Shown: piece by piece, positions 23,811-35,808 of the stretch
Layout of the letters: every line of letters begins with the position of its first letter
Position numbering within the stretch: position 1 is the stretch's first letter
Assembly (NCBI GenBank): GCA_958510875.1
Contig: OY294068.1
Location: 33,274,297-33,338,296, forward strand
Length of the DNA: 64,000 nt
DNA from: Endomychus coccineus
Lineage: Eukaryota > Arthropoda > Insecta > Coleoptera > Endomychidae
Reading direction: 5' to 3'
Notes under the pieces: model-generated
Told to the model about the DNA's origin: nothing
Seen by the model: only the letters and a program-made list of their open reading frames with translations
Database searches by the model: none
Position numbers and translations under genes: made by a program

Positions 23811-24290
23811 ACCTAGAATTGTGCAGTTGACACATGTCAAAGTGGCAAACGATTGATACCATAGAAAATTAGTATAACGGGTGACATGTGCTGATATTCA
23901 CTTTTTCTACTCTATACCATAGAGATCATATAGTTAGAGGAGTAAAGCTCCATCTTAACGCGGGAAGGTTTCAAAAACTTATCCGCTCCCCACTCCGTGG
24001 ACATTATAAAGTGACGAGCGTTAGCTATAGTTACACGTGGTCATCTCAGCGCGCGGTTGTAGGAGAGTAAGGGGAACTCGTTAAAATATCGCAGAGTGGG
24101 TACGGACAACTCATCGCATAAGATCTTACATGTTACGCAACGAATACATAGGCTATTATAGGGGCTCTACTCCTCTATACGATATGATCTCTATGCTCTA
24201 TACATAACCTATAATTGTCAAAGTGACAAATGATCAATACCATAGAAAAGTAGAGTAACGGGTGACGTGTGCTAATAGCCACTTCCTATT
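23811..24290. repeat. Inverted-repeat unit flanked by 85-base direct repeats
   Basis: The direct repeats are 23811-23903 and 24203-24290, sharing AATACCATAGAAAA- and ACGGGTGAC-type stretches in the same order. Between them TAGAGATCATATAGTTAGAGG (about 23921) pairs with CCTCTATACGATATGATCTC (about 24172). This is probably a short MITE inserted with, or between, a duplicated flank. Confidence 0.6.
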
Positions 24291-24331
24291 TCATAATTTT
24301 CTATAAATGCTACTATGTAGGTACGTCAAAC

Positions 24332-24571
24332 CATAGTCAAAGTACACCAGGTCTGCCGGAGCCTCCCTTCTGTTCTTTTTAAAATTTTAGTGCAATCTGA
24401 TTGGTCATTTATTTCGTTTATTTAATGTTATAGACGAGGACATAATATGATGTTACGTGTCGGCAACGAGCTGATGAGAGCAAGGCTTTGATTGGAGGAG
24501 CTGGGTGACGTCATCCAGCGCGAGAAACGATGGAAGGGAGGCTCCGGCAGACCTGGTATACTTTGACTATG
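24332..24571. mobile_element. Short MITE, 240 bp, with 8-bp target duplication
   Basis: The terminal repeats CATAGTCAAAGTACACC and GGTATACTTTGACTATG are followed inward by a near-perfect AGGTCTGCCGGAGCCTCCC inverse pair. CGTCAAAC flanks both sides (24324-24331, 24572-24579). An 8-bp duplication fits the hAT and P superfamilies. It has no coding content. Confidence 0.85.
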
Positions 24572-24667
24572 CGTCAAACCATATTTACAAATTACAGATA
24601 AACTATTCTTCTTATTCGGAAATTAGTAATAGTCACATTAAATTATAAAAAAAATATGTAGCGACTT

Positions 24668-25254
24668 ACCTTCTGTATTTAGCACTGTATACAAACAGGA
24701 AGCTACAGCCCTACTCATAACTTGAGCAGCTAAGTTCACTTTCATGGCAAATCTCATGGTTGGGGCCAAGTGAGTATATTTAATTTTAATGAATCATTCT
24801 AAACCCTAATGGGGAACTTTTATCTATTTCTTGAGCCTCCCTGATGTCTGCAAATTTTGCATCCATTATCATCTTTTCTCCACCCACAGTTACAGGTAAG
24901 TTGACAACGTGTTTCAGGAACAATGAAACACTGCACTTGAGTAGATGTGGCGAATCGAACATCGTAAATATACGATTCCCAGTCCATATTATGTTCGATA
25001 TAACGTGTTTCAATGCTTTAACATTGCATGTCCACATGTCACAAATAGTGGATACAACGTCAAGCAAGGCCAACTATTTCTACTGCAGCTTGTAAAACAC
25101 TTGTAAGGGCGATTTGTAAATTGTCTGCACTACTAGAATACAACTGGCTGCTTCCAGTTCTAGTCAAACCCTTGACACTTACCGATACCTCGTTAGCTAG
25201 CTTGTTAGAAGGATGATCTTGTCCCGAGTCTTCTAAGCCAATGATTTGATTCAT
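24668..25254 (-). pseudogene. P-element-type transposase fragment
   Basis: Two overlapping minus frames (25254-25060, then 25073-24786) and a third toward 24668 read like the central region of P/THAP9 transposases. Seen in order: IIGLEDSG, SSSADNLQIAL, VVSTICDMWTCNVKALKHV, the characteristic IFTMFDSPHLLK, DIREAQEIDKS, and, after a frame break, FAMKVNLAAQVMS. A GAAG|GTAAGT donor lies at 24667, so this may be an exon of a former P-type transposon. The fragment is frameshifted and has no visible terminal repeats. The 8-bp-duplication MITE just to the left may or may not be related. Confidence 0.72.
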
Positions 25255-25356
25255 TTTAATATCATAGTATACATGCTAGCATGCTACATCATGTCCATTC
25301 CATGAAATAAAATTACACACAACTTATTTTCTTCTTTGGAAATGATGCCGTGAATT

Positions 25357-26477
25357 CAGGCCCGTAGCCAGAAATTTGGTTTGGGGGGGGCCCAAAACGT
25401 AGTAATAATTTTTGGGGGGCAGGGGGCGGCGGAAATGGTTGATGGGTGTCTTGCAAGGATATTTGTTATTAAAGTTGGACTCATTAGTGAAAAACTGCTT
25501 TATTGTTATTAATATCATCAATGTATTTTAATTGTCAGTCAAGCACATACACATCAATTTTCAAACTAAAACGTCAATTTCAGTAGACAAAATTTAAAAT
25601 TTTAACTTTCGCGATTTCTTTGCTGCCATAATCTCAAGAACCTCATTCGGATCGATACCTAAGTTTCCATGAATTCTCGAGTCCCGATAATTTCTCACAC
25701 CACAACTTGTACTCAGCTTTTACAGCGGATTCTGAGGCTCGATCATCAAAGTATGGCGAAAGATGATGCAAGTCATCTACTTTTTCAATTACAGCAAATC
25801 CAGGGAGAAGTATCTGTAAGCTTGATAAGATTCCCGCGTTCTCATTAAGAAATTTGTCAGACGAATTCTGAATCAGCGTATCGAGGCAAGGAATAAAAAC
25901 AGCAGACCGAAAGTACGATTCAACAGAGTCTGTTTGATAATTGGAACGAGTTGTTTGCTTCGACGTGAGTCTCGGAACTTTCAGCTCCATATCGAATGTA
26001 TCGTTTGCAAGCTTTCCAGCTGCTATAAAAATTTTGCTGAACGATATTTCTGCAGTTTTTCGTTCTTCTTGAAGCATATTCACGATTTCGCTCTACTGCT
26101 GATGCCAAATCACGTTACTTTTCTTGCAGTTGAACTGACAAAGGAAGCTTGAAGCTGAAAAGTCTGTTACAAGTAAACTGTGTGAAAACCAACACTTGTC
26201 TAGTAAAAGCGTATTTTGTTTCACAAGCACTTTTTGATGATCGGATTCGAGATAATCGATCGAGAATTCCAGATCAAAAAGTAATCTTCTGTTCAAATGT
26301 TCTAATAGAGATATTATATGTCTCGCAGGCGTGAAGTTGTCATAAAAAATATGGCTTATTATCGATAGACATATTTTTAAAACATGATTCACATCTTTAG
26401 GAACATTTTTGGGTTCACGAAATTTCGGGGGGGGGGGGAGGCGGACCCGTCGGGCCCTACGGCTGGCTACGGGTCTG
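25357..26477 (-). mobile_element. hAT element family 2 (ZMYM/52 kDa-repressor type), degenerate
   Basis: The ends are CAGGCCCGTAGCCAG at 25357 and CTGGCTACGGGTCTG ending at 26477. Flanks are CGTGAATT (25349-25356) and TGTGAATT (26478-26485), an 8-bp duplication with one mismatch. The minus frame 25643-26083 contains PRLTSKQTTRSNYQTDS and VESYFRSAVFIPCLDTLI, typical of the hAT group annotated as 52 kDa repressor-like proteins. It has poly-G runs inside both ends. It is internally deleted. Confidence 0.85.
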
Positions 26478-27896
26478 TGTGAATTTGTTGAAATAAATGT
26501 CGATTTATGTCAACATAAGAAGGAACTGGCGGCAATGGTGGTAACGGTTAATCGGTTATGTCTTCAAATTTTAATTACCAACATAGCGTACTGTAGCGGT
26601 GACTTACAGAACACGATTAATTTCAGAGACATCTCTGTTAATACTTGTCAATCTACCACAGACTACCTCGCCCTCTGATCTTGTCACACATGGGAGAGAA
26701 ATGGAGCTATATGGTTGAATATGCAAAAGATAAAGAGAGCAAATGTGGACCAGTTTTATCAGAATCGCATTAAATTTCCTATTATGCACTTACGTCTCTC
26801 ATTAGTTCTCTTTGCAGGCACTATTCAATTAAGCCCGTTCAAAGGCGGTTCACACGAAATGATCGATTTTAGCTGCTTATCGATCGAACAGCTAGTACAA
26901 GAATAGAAGCTGGTGCTGACGTTTTTAGTATGGCAACCAAAGAAAAATCATAACGAAAACTAATTGTTTTATTACCTGTTTTTAATATGTTTGAGTCGTA
27001 ATACTTCATCAAACACAGTTTTCCAAACATTCAGACGTAGATTGCTTAGAAACAACATTTCTGTTCGTTCTGTTTGTAGCGTAATTCACAATTAAGATGA
27101 GATTGAAAGCACTTATCAGTTATATAGAATATTAACACTCATGTCTACTATTAGTAGTGTTAACGTGACCTATTTACATATAATTCCTCGCTGGGTCAAG
27201 AATCATTATCATACTTATCAGTTATAAATATATGATGGCTTTCATTCTGAAGCACAAACAAGGGTGCCCTTAGATGTGAGATTTTCATACATTATATCTG
27301 AGTGGTGTTTGCAATAAAATTAACAACTTGCTGCGTTATTATTCATATACAGAGATGACCTAAAATAAATGAATTTCTTGAAAGTTCGTTTCAACTGAAA
27401 CGTTTTGCTGGGTGCCATTATTTATTGTTCCATTTCTCGATATAGCTTTATATTAGAATACCAACGTGTACAATTCTGTAGGCTAATGTGATGGTTTCAG
27501 AGTTTATGTTTTCTTATGTGGCACGTCTTCTCTTCCTGAACTAAAGGTATTTTCATGTGAGGTCAGGTTTTACATCAACTATCATGAGGAGTATTTTGGC
27601 TTCTTCTCTGGATGATTGTACCATACACAAATTTCAGCAAGATCGGATGTATACTTTTAGCAAACCGCAGCTTTTTTCTTTTTAACTCAATCAAACGATG
27701 TCCGACGCGAAAAACCGGTTTTGGCCATTTTTATCATTTTTTTTGGGGCATTTGTGTTTGATTCTAGTTCCTTCAATCTGTATCATAATTATCTACTTAA
27801 AGCAATTTTTTTCTCCGAACTCAGAATTAAAAACTCCAAACAGCTATTTCTATCACACTAATACTCCGTTAACCATCACGAGGAGTAATCTGTGAG
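26478..27896. other. No gene visible
   Basis: AT-rich. A remnant of the Penelope-like terminal sequence (GTGACCTATTT, then CTGGGTCAAGAATC) lies at 27165-27210. Short open frames show no domain. Confidence 0.4.
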
Positions 27897-28065
27897 AGAA
27901 AACTCGATAGTAAGCGACAAAGTTGAGGCAGTAAACCATATGACGGAAATGTCCCAAGGAGGCCTTGGTGCCAGAATCGGTCAAATGCTTTGGAGATATC
28001 CTATGATACAGCTAGAGATTCTCCATGCCTTTCAATAGATTTCTGCCATACATATGTTGTTCAGG
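27897..28065 (-). mobile_element. Non-LTR retrotransposon fragment
   Basis: Closely matches 4170-4340 (CTCGATAGTAAGCGA, AACCATATGACGG, GGAGATATC, TTTCTGCC in the same order), so it is a piece of the same family. Confidence 0.65.
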
Positions 28066-28879
28066 TGAGGTGATTTTTTTTTCTCAACCATGTTTTAAGT
28101 TCATTTGAATGTTTTTGGATGCTACCTCTGAATTTTCAATTACTTGCCTGTATTACAGTGTCCACCATGATGGTTTTATTGTTTGTTGGTTGATCTGTTT
28201 ATGCAATACTACAGTAACGGTTCCATGACGTTACCTATTGGTATGTCGGAGACGATCATCTGTAGACACCAAGCAGTGCTGGATTATCCAAATAGCAAAG
28301 TGTAGTTTTGACCAGAGAATTTTTTTCAAAATATAGGGTATAACTGAAAAGGAAATCATCCCGTTAACTGTGTATTTTTGATGCTAAAATATGACGATTC
28401 GATCTAACTTACCTATATATAAAAACAAGGGAGGCGTTGCGGGGTATGAAAGTTGAAATTGTAAAATTGTTTTTGGCGTCATTTTTCCGTGTCTCAATTT
28501 GACAATTGGTAGGGATACTTCTACGACGTAAACGACGCCCAAAAAGCAAGCATGAAAACTGGGGAAGAAAGGGTTACTATTTACCCCGTTTTGGTCTGCC
28601 GTATTACAATGGACGTTTTCTTCCACCGCCGTGAAGTAAAATTTTATTTAGAATATTATGTTCTTCTTGATATCTTTCCAAAACGCTTCTCTTCCGAGAT
28701 ATATTCCATTTTTGAGTCATGAATATCCGCAGAGATGTGGGGTTTGAACTTAATAACATTTCTCATTTTTGGATTGCAAATAAATGGCCAAGGAATAATT
28801 TGCAGATAATTTACTGAGACCAACTGCACTTATTTCCAACCGGATTAACTGTCTCGGTTTGAGTACAAAAAGTTGTCAA
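28066..28879. other. No gene visible
   Basis: The open frame at 28384-28626 (minus, 80 codons) has no recognisable content. Otherwise there is nothing. Confidence 0.35.
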
Positions 28880-29560
28880 TAAAGAATCAAATTGAGTGTG
28901 CAGCGAGTGAAGTTATTATTGAAAGAATAAAACTGCTTTTAGTTTCTATTTACAGGCCTTCAGGTGCAAACGTTTAGACTTTGAAAGAGCCAAATCTTGG
29001 TTCATAATACAAAATAAACTGGTTCTCATTGAAAATAAAACAAATCTCGTAATATTCAAAGCAAACTATGCCCGCACTGACATGCCTTCTAATGTTAGTT
29101 TAGGTAATAAGAACTTTATAGTTAGTAAGCACTCCAAGTACTTGGGTCTATATAGATACTTTTTGCTGGGACATCCTTGTTGAGCAACTCTGTAAGAAAC
29201 TGAGTCAAATATGTTACTCACTCAGGGTAATTAACAAATATGTAAGCTTTCAACACTGAAAATTGTGTATTATGCAAATGTTGAAACAAGAATACAGTTT
29301 GATATGTTTTGGCAGTTGTCGACATATTGAAAATGTGTTCTTGATTCAGAAACGAGCATTGAGAATAATGTTAAATTTGAAGTACAAAGAGTCATGTAGG
29401 GGCTATTTCAAGAAAAATACCCTATTTTATGATATGTAGGTGTTTTTGAGATTGACTATTTTGTTCAATGATTGTTCTACATGCAATGTATTGTGATTAT
29501 TACTCAAAATAAAGATTATTATTATTATTGTAATTATTATTAGTACTAAATATAGTAAAC
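28880..29560 (+). mobile_element. Non-LTR retrotransposon 3' end, decayed
   Basis: Plus-strand translation gives AKSWFIIQNKLVLIENKTNLVIF and KHSKYLGL, which fit the post-RT region of Jockey/CR1-type ORF2, with several stops after. It ends in AATAAAG followed by an ATT-repeat tail, a usual non-LTR terminus. Confidence 0.65.
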
Positions 29561-30599
29561 ATTCTCGTATTAATTTTAAAAAAATTATTAGAGTAACTTA
29601 AAAGAAGGTGGTTGGGGGGCGGGGGAGGGCGGCTTGAATTTTCTATTAATAATACAATTTAATAATATTGACACACTATATTTTAGAGTCACCAACTGTT
29701 ACTGCTTACTGAAGATAACATTGACATTGAACTTAAATTTTTCTGAATTCATGGGAATGTGATATTGATTTCGACAGTTCAACTACAATAAATATACAAA
29801 AAATATTGAAAAGTTTGCTAAGATGCCAATGAACTAGAAGATGAGAGGGGATATGAAGAACAAGGTTATCAGGTTATCAAAAATATAATACCATTTTTAG
29901 TAATAACATAGCTTATTGTCAATAAATTCCATTCATTTGAATACTCGAACATGCAAACCACGATTTGGGGTTTGGTAGTATTTTTTCTCTTATCCAGCAA
30001 GAATGTTTGAATAAAAATATGCAATATTTCATGCTGACATCATCTACATACTTTACAGAAAAACCAATTTACGGTACCTATAATAAGGTATATTTTCTCA
30101 TGGTGTTTTGGTATGTAAGGAGATCCTAAAAAACATAATTGGGAAAAACCAGTATTCTTAACCTTGTGCATTTGTTATTGACCCATGAACAAATTTCAAC
30201 AAGTTTATGTAGATAAAAATTCAAGTTTCGCATTTCACTTATCTTCAAATTTGCCAATTGATTAGATTCAAAGTTTTGAGGAATCCCTTGAAATAAATTT
30301 TATTTACTTTCTGAATAATAACATACGCAAACATGGAATAACTGTTCTATTTATCACTTTTATATATTTAGTCCAATAGTGTATGGAGAATTCATGAGGT
30401 ATCTAGTGAGTGCGTGAACGAATTAGTTTACAACTTTCTTATTTATATGCAGCAAAAGCATTGATGATATCTAGTTTTCTATACGCTATCTTCAGCAACA
30501 TGATCAGCACTACCTCCGTTTGAGGATCATCGAGCATTACATTCAGGTTTATTTTGGATTCATAGTCCAGGAAATAAAGTACAAAATCGACCCTAATTA
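29561..30599. other. No gene visible
   Basis: AT-rich, with one G-rich run (about 29607-29635). No open frames of interest. Confidence 0.45.
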
Positions 30600-32535
30600 G
30601 AAACATTTGAGGTAAAAGGCCGATTTTGATGTGTGAGGGCTCATTCGATTTGTTTCGACCTCTAGATCAGAATCTGCCACAGCTAGATAGAGGGAAATGT
30701 GTACTATTGTTTATAAACAATAAATAATGGCCAATAAATGGCATGTCTTTGACATAATAAAAAAAAACGCTATTTTCCATCAATTTTTAGCGGGTAAAGT
30801 AGAAAATTGCAGTTATTTGATCAAAAACAATGTGAATTTAAGGTTTATAACAATTTGTCAGTTATCTATTTGTTAATAAACAACAAAACGGAAATTTCCT
30901 AAATAATCAAGATTAGATTCATTTTCAGGTAATTTGAGGTCGCTGAATACAAATTCGATGTTATTTTTCTGATTGGCTGTTGATCTAATTAGTTAATTAA
31001 CAATTTGTTGATAAACAAATTAACCCAAAAAATGGAAATTTAAAAAATAATCAAGATTAGATTAATTTTCAGGTAATTTGAGGTCGCTGAATACAAATTC
31101 GATGTTATTTTTCTGAATGGCTGTTAATATTATTAGTTAATCAACAATTTGTTAATAAACAAATTAACCCAGAAAATGGAAATTTAAAAAATAATCAAGA
31201 CTAGAGTTATTTTCAGGTAATTTGAGGTCGCTGAGAAGTTTGATGTTATTTTTTTGATTGAATGTTAACATAATTATTTAATTAATAATTACTTAGTTAC
31301 CGAATTAACAAAAAAATTCAAAGTCTCAAAATAATCAAGACTGGAGTCAATTTCGTATAATTCAAGGTCGCTGAATACGAATTTGATGTTATTTTCTGAA
31401 TAAATTGCTGGGAAACTATTTTTTATCAATAACATGAAAAACCACTCTTCCCCTTTAAGGCTACGGCCCTGGAGGTTGAATTACTGGTTCTGAATTCAGC
31501 TCATACGTCCCTGCACTTCTCTCAGTTACCATGGCAACGCTATCAATCAACTAATAATATGAACAATTTATTGAAAAATCACATTAGATTCAAATTTAAC
31601 TACTTCAAATTATCCGAAATTGACTGTGTAATCTTGATTATTTTAAAACTTTGAAAATTTTTTGTTGATTCGCCAAGTGAATTAATTAATTAATTAAATT
31701 ATCATTCGATTCAAAGAGTTACATCAATTTCGTGTTCAGCGGCCTTAAATTATACGAAATTGACTACAATCTTGATTATTTTGAGACTTTGAATTCTTTT
31801 GTTTATTCGGTAACTAAGTAATTATCAATAAAATGATTGAATTGACCTTTAATTCAAAAAATAACATCAAATTCATGTTTAGTGACCCGAAATTACCCGC
31901 AATTACCCGAAAATGACTCTAATCTTGATTATGCAGAGACACTGAATTTTTTTGTTAATTCGGTAACTGAGTAATTATATATTAATTGATTAAATTAACA
32001 TTTAATCAAAAAAATAACATCAAATTCTTATTCAGCGATCTCAAATTACCTGAAAATGACTCTAGTCTTGATTATTTCCAAAATTTCCATTTTTTGGGTT
32101 AATTTGTTAATTAACAAATTGTTAATGAACTAATTAGATTAACAGCCAATCAAAAAAATAACATCAAATTCGTATTCAGCGACCTCAAATTACCTGAAAA
32201 TGAATCTAATCTTCATTATTTTGAATATTTTCATTTTGTTGTTTATTAACAAATAGATAACTAACAAATTGTTATAAACCTTAAATTTGCATTGTTTATT
32301 GATCAAATAACTGCAATTTTCTACTTAACCCGCTAAAAATAGATGGAAACTAGCATTTTTAGTTTTTTTTATATATTGTTATAACACATCATTTTTGGTC
32401 AATATTTATTGTTTATCAACAATTTGAGACATTTCCCCCTATGTAGCTGTGGCAGATTCTGATCCAGAGGTCAAAACGAATCGAATGAGCCCTCACACAT
32501 CAAAATCGGCCTTTTACCTCAAATTTTTCTTTTCA
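30600..32535. mobile_element. Foldback element with tandem repeats in both arms
   Basis: The outer ends pair: ATTTGAGGTAAAAGGCCGAT near 30607 against ATCGGCCTTTTACCTCAAAT near 32505, and AGATCAGAATCTGCCACAGC against GCTGTGGCAGATTCTGATCC. Inside the left arm a unit of about 140 bases containing TTTGAGGTCGCTGAATAC repeats about four times (near 30931, 31078, 31221 and 31356). The right arm holds the inverse, also about four times (near 31730, 31875, 32030, 32175). The centre (31440-31610) is unique. The total is about 1.9 kb with no coding sequence. Confidence 0.82.
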
Positions 32536-32867
32536 AAACCTTTATTTCCTGGACTATCATCATAGATTAGGTAAGTTACATACGACATATGACACGACGA
32601 TAAAAAAGAGATCATTTCTCAACGCTCCCTAATTTGAAATGTCATAATGTGAAATCTTTCAGTTCTACATCCTGAAGATAAAATACTGGAGAAATTCCGA
32701 AAAATTCACAACGTTTTGGAAATTTTTTATTTTGAAAGACATGATTTTAATTCTAACATCCTTCTTTTTGAAGTAACCACAGAAAATATTAATGCTAAAC
32801 TGAATAAAATTTCAAATCACCCTTTTAAATGATAACAGGAAAAAGTAGAAATCACTATTCTTGAATC
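32536..32867 (-). other. IDS-B 3' flank with likely polyadenylation signal
   Basis: On minus, AATAAA at 32727-32732 lies about 136 bases past the IDS-B stop. Nothing else is seen. Confidence 0.45.
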
Positions 32868-33203
32868 TTACTTAACACGTCCATATGTTTGATCTAAAAG
32901 TTTGAAGAAGAATTCATGAGGGAGGCCGTTCGTAATTTGTTGAATATGTTTACTGATTAGGTTATAACTTTCTTCTTCGTATCTGGCAAATGTATCGGGC
33001 AGATCTAGTTCTACGTATAGATTTTTAACGATTTCTATGGCAGCAGGATCTGATTTCCCGTAGCATTCTTTAAGTATTTCCAATTGAATAGGTGTGGCTT
33101 TTTGAAGTGCAACGACCACGAGCCATGTACATTTACCCTCTTGAATGTCAGTGCCAATTTTTCCTGTCACTTCTGGATCTCCAAAGCAATCAATGAAGTC
33201 GTC
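32868..33203 (-). CDS. IDS-B exon 4, C-terminal half with second Asp-rich motif
   Basis: Terminal exon of the only complete IDS gene: a TTGCAG acceptor, 111 codons and a stop (protein residues 302-412). It opens with the intact second Asp-rich motif DDFIDCFGDP, then TGKIGTDIQEGKC, all standard for FPPS. The C-terminus reads DQTYGRVK rather than the usual KIY(R/K)RxK, so one or two of the basic tail residues that shape the active-site lid are lost. The intron to exon 3 is 2.6 kb and contains a Penelope-derived short element. Confidence 0.9.
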   Translation of the reverse strand, partial: DDFIDCFGDPEVTGKIGTDIQEGKCTWLVVVALQKATPIQLEILKECYGKSDPAAIEIVKNLYVELDLPDTFARYEEESYNLISKHIQQITNGLPHEFFFKLLDQTYGRVK

Positions 33204-34716
33204 CTGCAAGTAACAACTTTTAATTTAGTGCATCAAATATGGTGCTATCAAGAATTTGACTTTTATATTATAAATAGGTATTGTATAGTCATTTCCAATA
33301 TTCAAAACATAATCATTTTTAGAAAATTAAAATTTCATGTACAATTGAAATATCTCAAAGCAAAGTAACAATAACATACATGGGTTGTTAGATTTTTCTG
33401 TTTAATATCAATAACAAATGTTAGCGTGAGAATTAGTGAATGAATTTCTAAAATAAACACAAATTAGTTCACACCCGCTTCAAGGAGGATGATATGATAC
33501 CATAGCAGACATAGTCAAGAAAGTTTCCATAAGTTCACAAAAGTTTATAGTTCTGAAGGAAATGATAAACCTGTCAAGATGAACAACCAATATAGGACGG
33601 TAAATGAATGCTAGCTATATTAAATGTTAATGTTAACTATCTGATGTTGTTTTATGTACATTCAAATCAGTTAGTAATATTTAGAAAAGGACAGATAGAT
33701 TTAGAAATCCCCACCGAAAACAAACTGAACTAGATAACTCAAGAGAGGAATCTTACTGCTTATTGGTTAAACAATTCAGGGATTCTTTTCCTAATTGTGG
33801 ATTGGTACTTGAGAAGGAGGACACATTACAAATACCAGTGGCAATGCCTAAAACCTTCAGCTATATTTTCTAGCTTGAATTGTTCTCTTGAGAAATCACG
33901 TGGTCAATTTCAATTAATTTAACTCAATAGTTTCTTCACAGTGTTTTTGGTAAGAAGGGGGGATTTCGCTAAATTGTTTCTTTAGATTTTCAATCAAACT
34001 TTGTTGTTTTCAATTTTTATGCAAGTTCAAGTTCAATAATACATGGGTTGGGGAATCAATTTTATAATCTTAGTTTTATTTCTGTCTTTTAATTAATTTA
34101 GATTATCTAGGTTTGTTTTATTTGAGTTTAAATTTTGATGTGATTTTAATTCTATTAGTAATGAAGTTAATTATAATATTCTTTCATTTTAAATTGACAT
34201 AATCATGGCATTATCATTATTAATTTAATTGTTATTTTTATTATTAAATTTTATTGTTGTTATCTGATCAATATTAGCGTTTACCCTTCCACTTACTTTC
34301 CTGTGTGTTAAAATCTTAAGTGTCTTGTGAAATGAAGAGAAATAGAAAAACAAAAGACGAGGATACGCCGAATTCAGATAATTACGTCAAGCATAAACAA
34401 AAATCTATTCCAGTAGTTGATGGAAGATCTACAAACGATCTATTGAGACTGTGTCAAAAATTCTTCATTATAATGCTCACATTTCAAAACTTCATCCTGA
34501 TACTACAGTAGATGGAGTACTTCAACTTTTAATTCACTCCTTTATGTAACAAAATCTTTTCCTCTTCATTGAATTTGAAATTGGTTTTATTGTGAATAAT
34601 GTTAATGTTCTTAGTTTCTTCTCTAAGAGTTTTTGGTAACAAATTTTGAAATTTATTGTTGATTGATTTAATTTTGTCGAAACTGTGTATAGTAGTTTTG
34701 AATAAAATGGCTAATA
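33204..34716 (-). other. IDS-B intron 3, unassigned part
   Basis: AT-rich. A plus-strand open frame at 34320-34511 (basic start, no known domain) could be a retroelement scrap. No gene is supported. Confidence 0.4.
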
Positions 34717-35092
34717 AAGATTCTTGACCCAGATATAAATTATATATAAATTCTCGGGAAATAGGTCACAATAACACTTATGCTTTATTGACATGAGCAC
34801 GCATTTATTAAAAGTTGTGCTTAGCAGTGGATTTTTGATAATTATACTATAGCATTGAGGTTAACAATTTCGTTTATTCGTGTTTCTGTTCGTTTCGGCG
34901 ACGTGAGCATTTTAATTGAAATTGGTGCGGTTAGGACGCTTTGTGTAATACAATTAGTTTTAAGTAATTAAGTTTTAGACATAATAAGTCTTCTGATCAT
35001 GGTCGTGAGACCGAAATGTACGTAAAGACAAGAAAAATATAAAGCATACGTGTTATTGTAACCTATTTCCCGAGAATTTATATATAATAAAA
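34717..35092. mobile_element. Short palindromic derivative of the Penelope-like terminal repeat
   Basis: It starts TTCTTGACCCAG, ATTCTCGGGAAATAGG, and ends with the inverse (CCTATTTCCCGAGAATT near 35070). It contains only terminal-repeat sequence, including a hammerhead-like region on plus at 34988-35030 whose core reads CTGATCA instead of CTGATGA. There is no coding sequence. It sits in IDS-B intron 3. Confidence 0.75.
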
Positions 35093-35808
35093 TGATTTTA
35101 TTTCGAATGGTGCTTCTAGACAGTTATAAAAAATGTAAATTATAAGCTTAAAGTTGTAAATGTTCTAGTTTGTGATATTTGTTACTGATTTCTGATTTTA
35201 ACCATCTTTGTTTTGCAGAGAAATTGATTATTATATATTTTCGCGTTTTTACATCTATATACTTTCTACTTTTCATTGCCAAAGAAGCTAATGCATACAT
35301 ATTGCCGTAATTGGTAAAGCATTAACTCGAGTAGACGAAATATTCAATAGCATATTATGTAATAGGTAGAAGACTTTTTTTATGTCGGAGTAATGCGATG
35401 GAATGTTTCCAATCGCATTTTATGGTTTGTTTTCAAATTGTAAGCTCTTCAAATTTAACGGAATTCTATCCTTTTTTAATGTTTCATATTTTGACCGACG
35501 ATCGAAGCTACCAAATGTAGTATACAGCTTGCTATCTTAGTGAAGAAGACCTATTATTCAATATCGAATGATATTAACTCTACATTCCTTGGAACTTCAT
35601 ATAATCGATAGTGCAAAATCGAAAAATTATTCAGCAAATTTGAAGAGGTAACAAAATTCATGTAATACTTATTATCAGCAACATAATGTTGTCACATTGG
35701 TTGTTTTCTTTGATTATTTTACAGACTTTGAAACATTATACCGATCAATATCATGATCATACTCTAATCAGAATTGTTCTGACTGGTTCAACAGTGAAGG
35801 AATCTCAC
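35093..35808 (-). other. IDS-B intron 3, 5' part
   Basis: No recognisable element. Confidence 0.45.
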
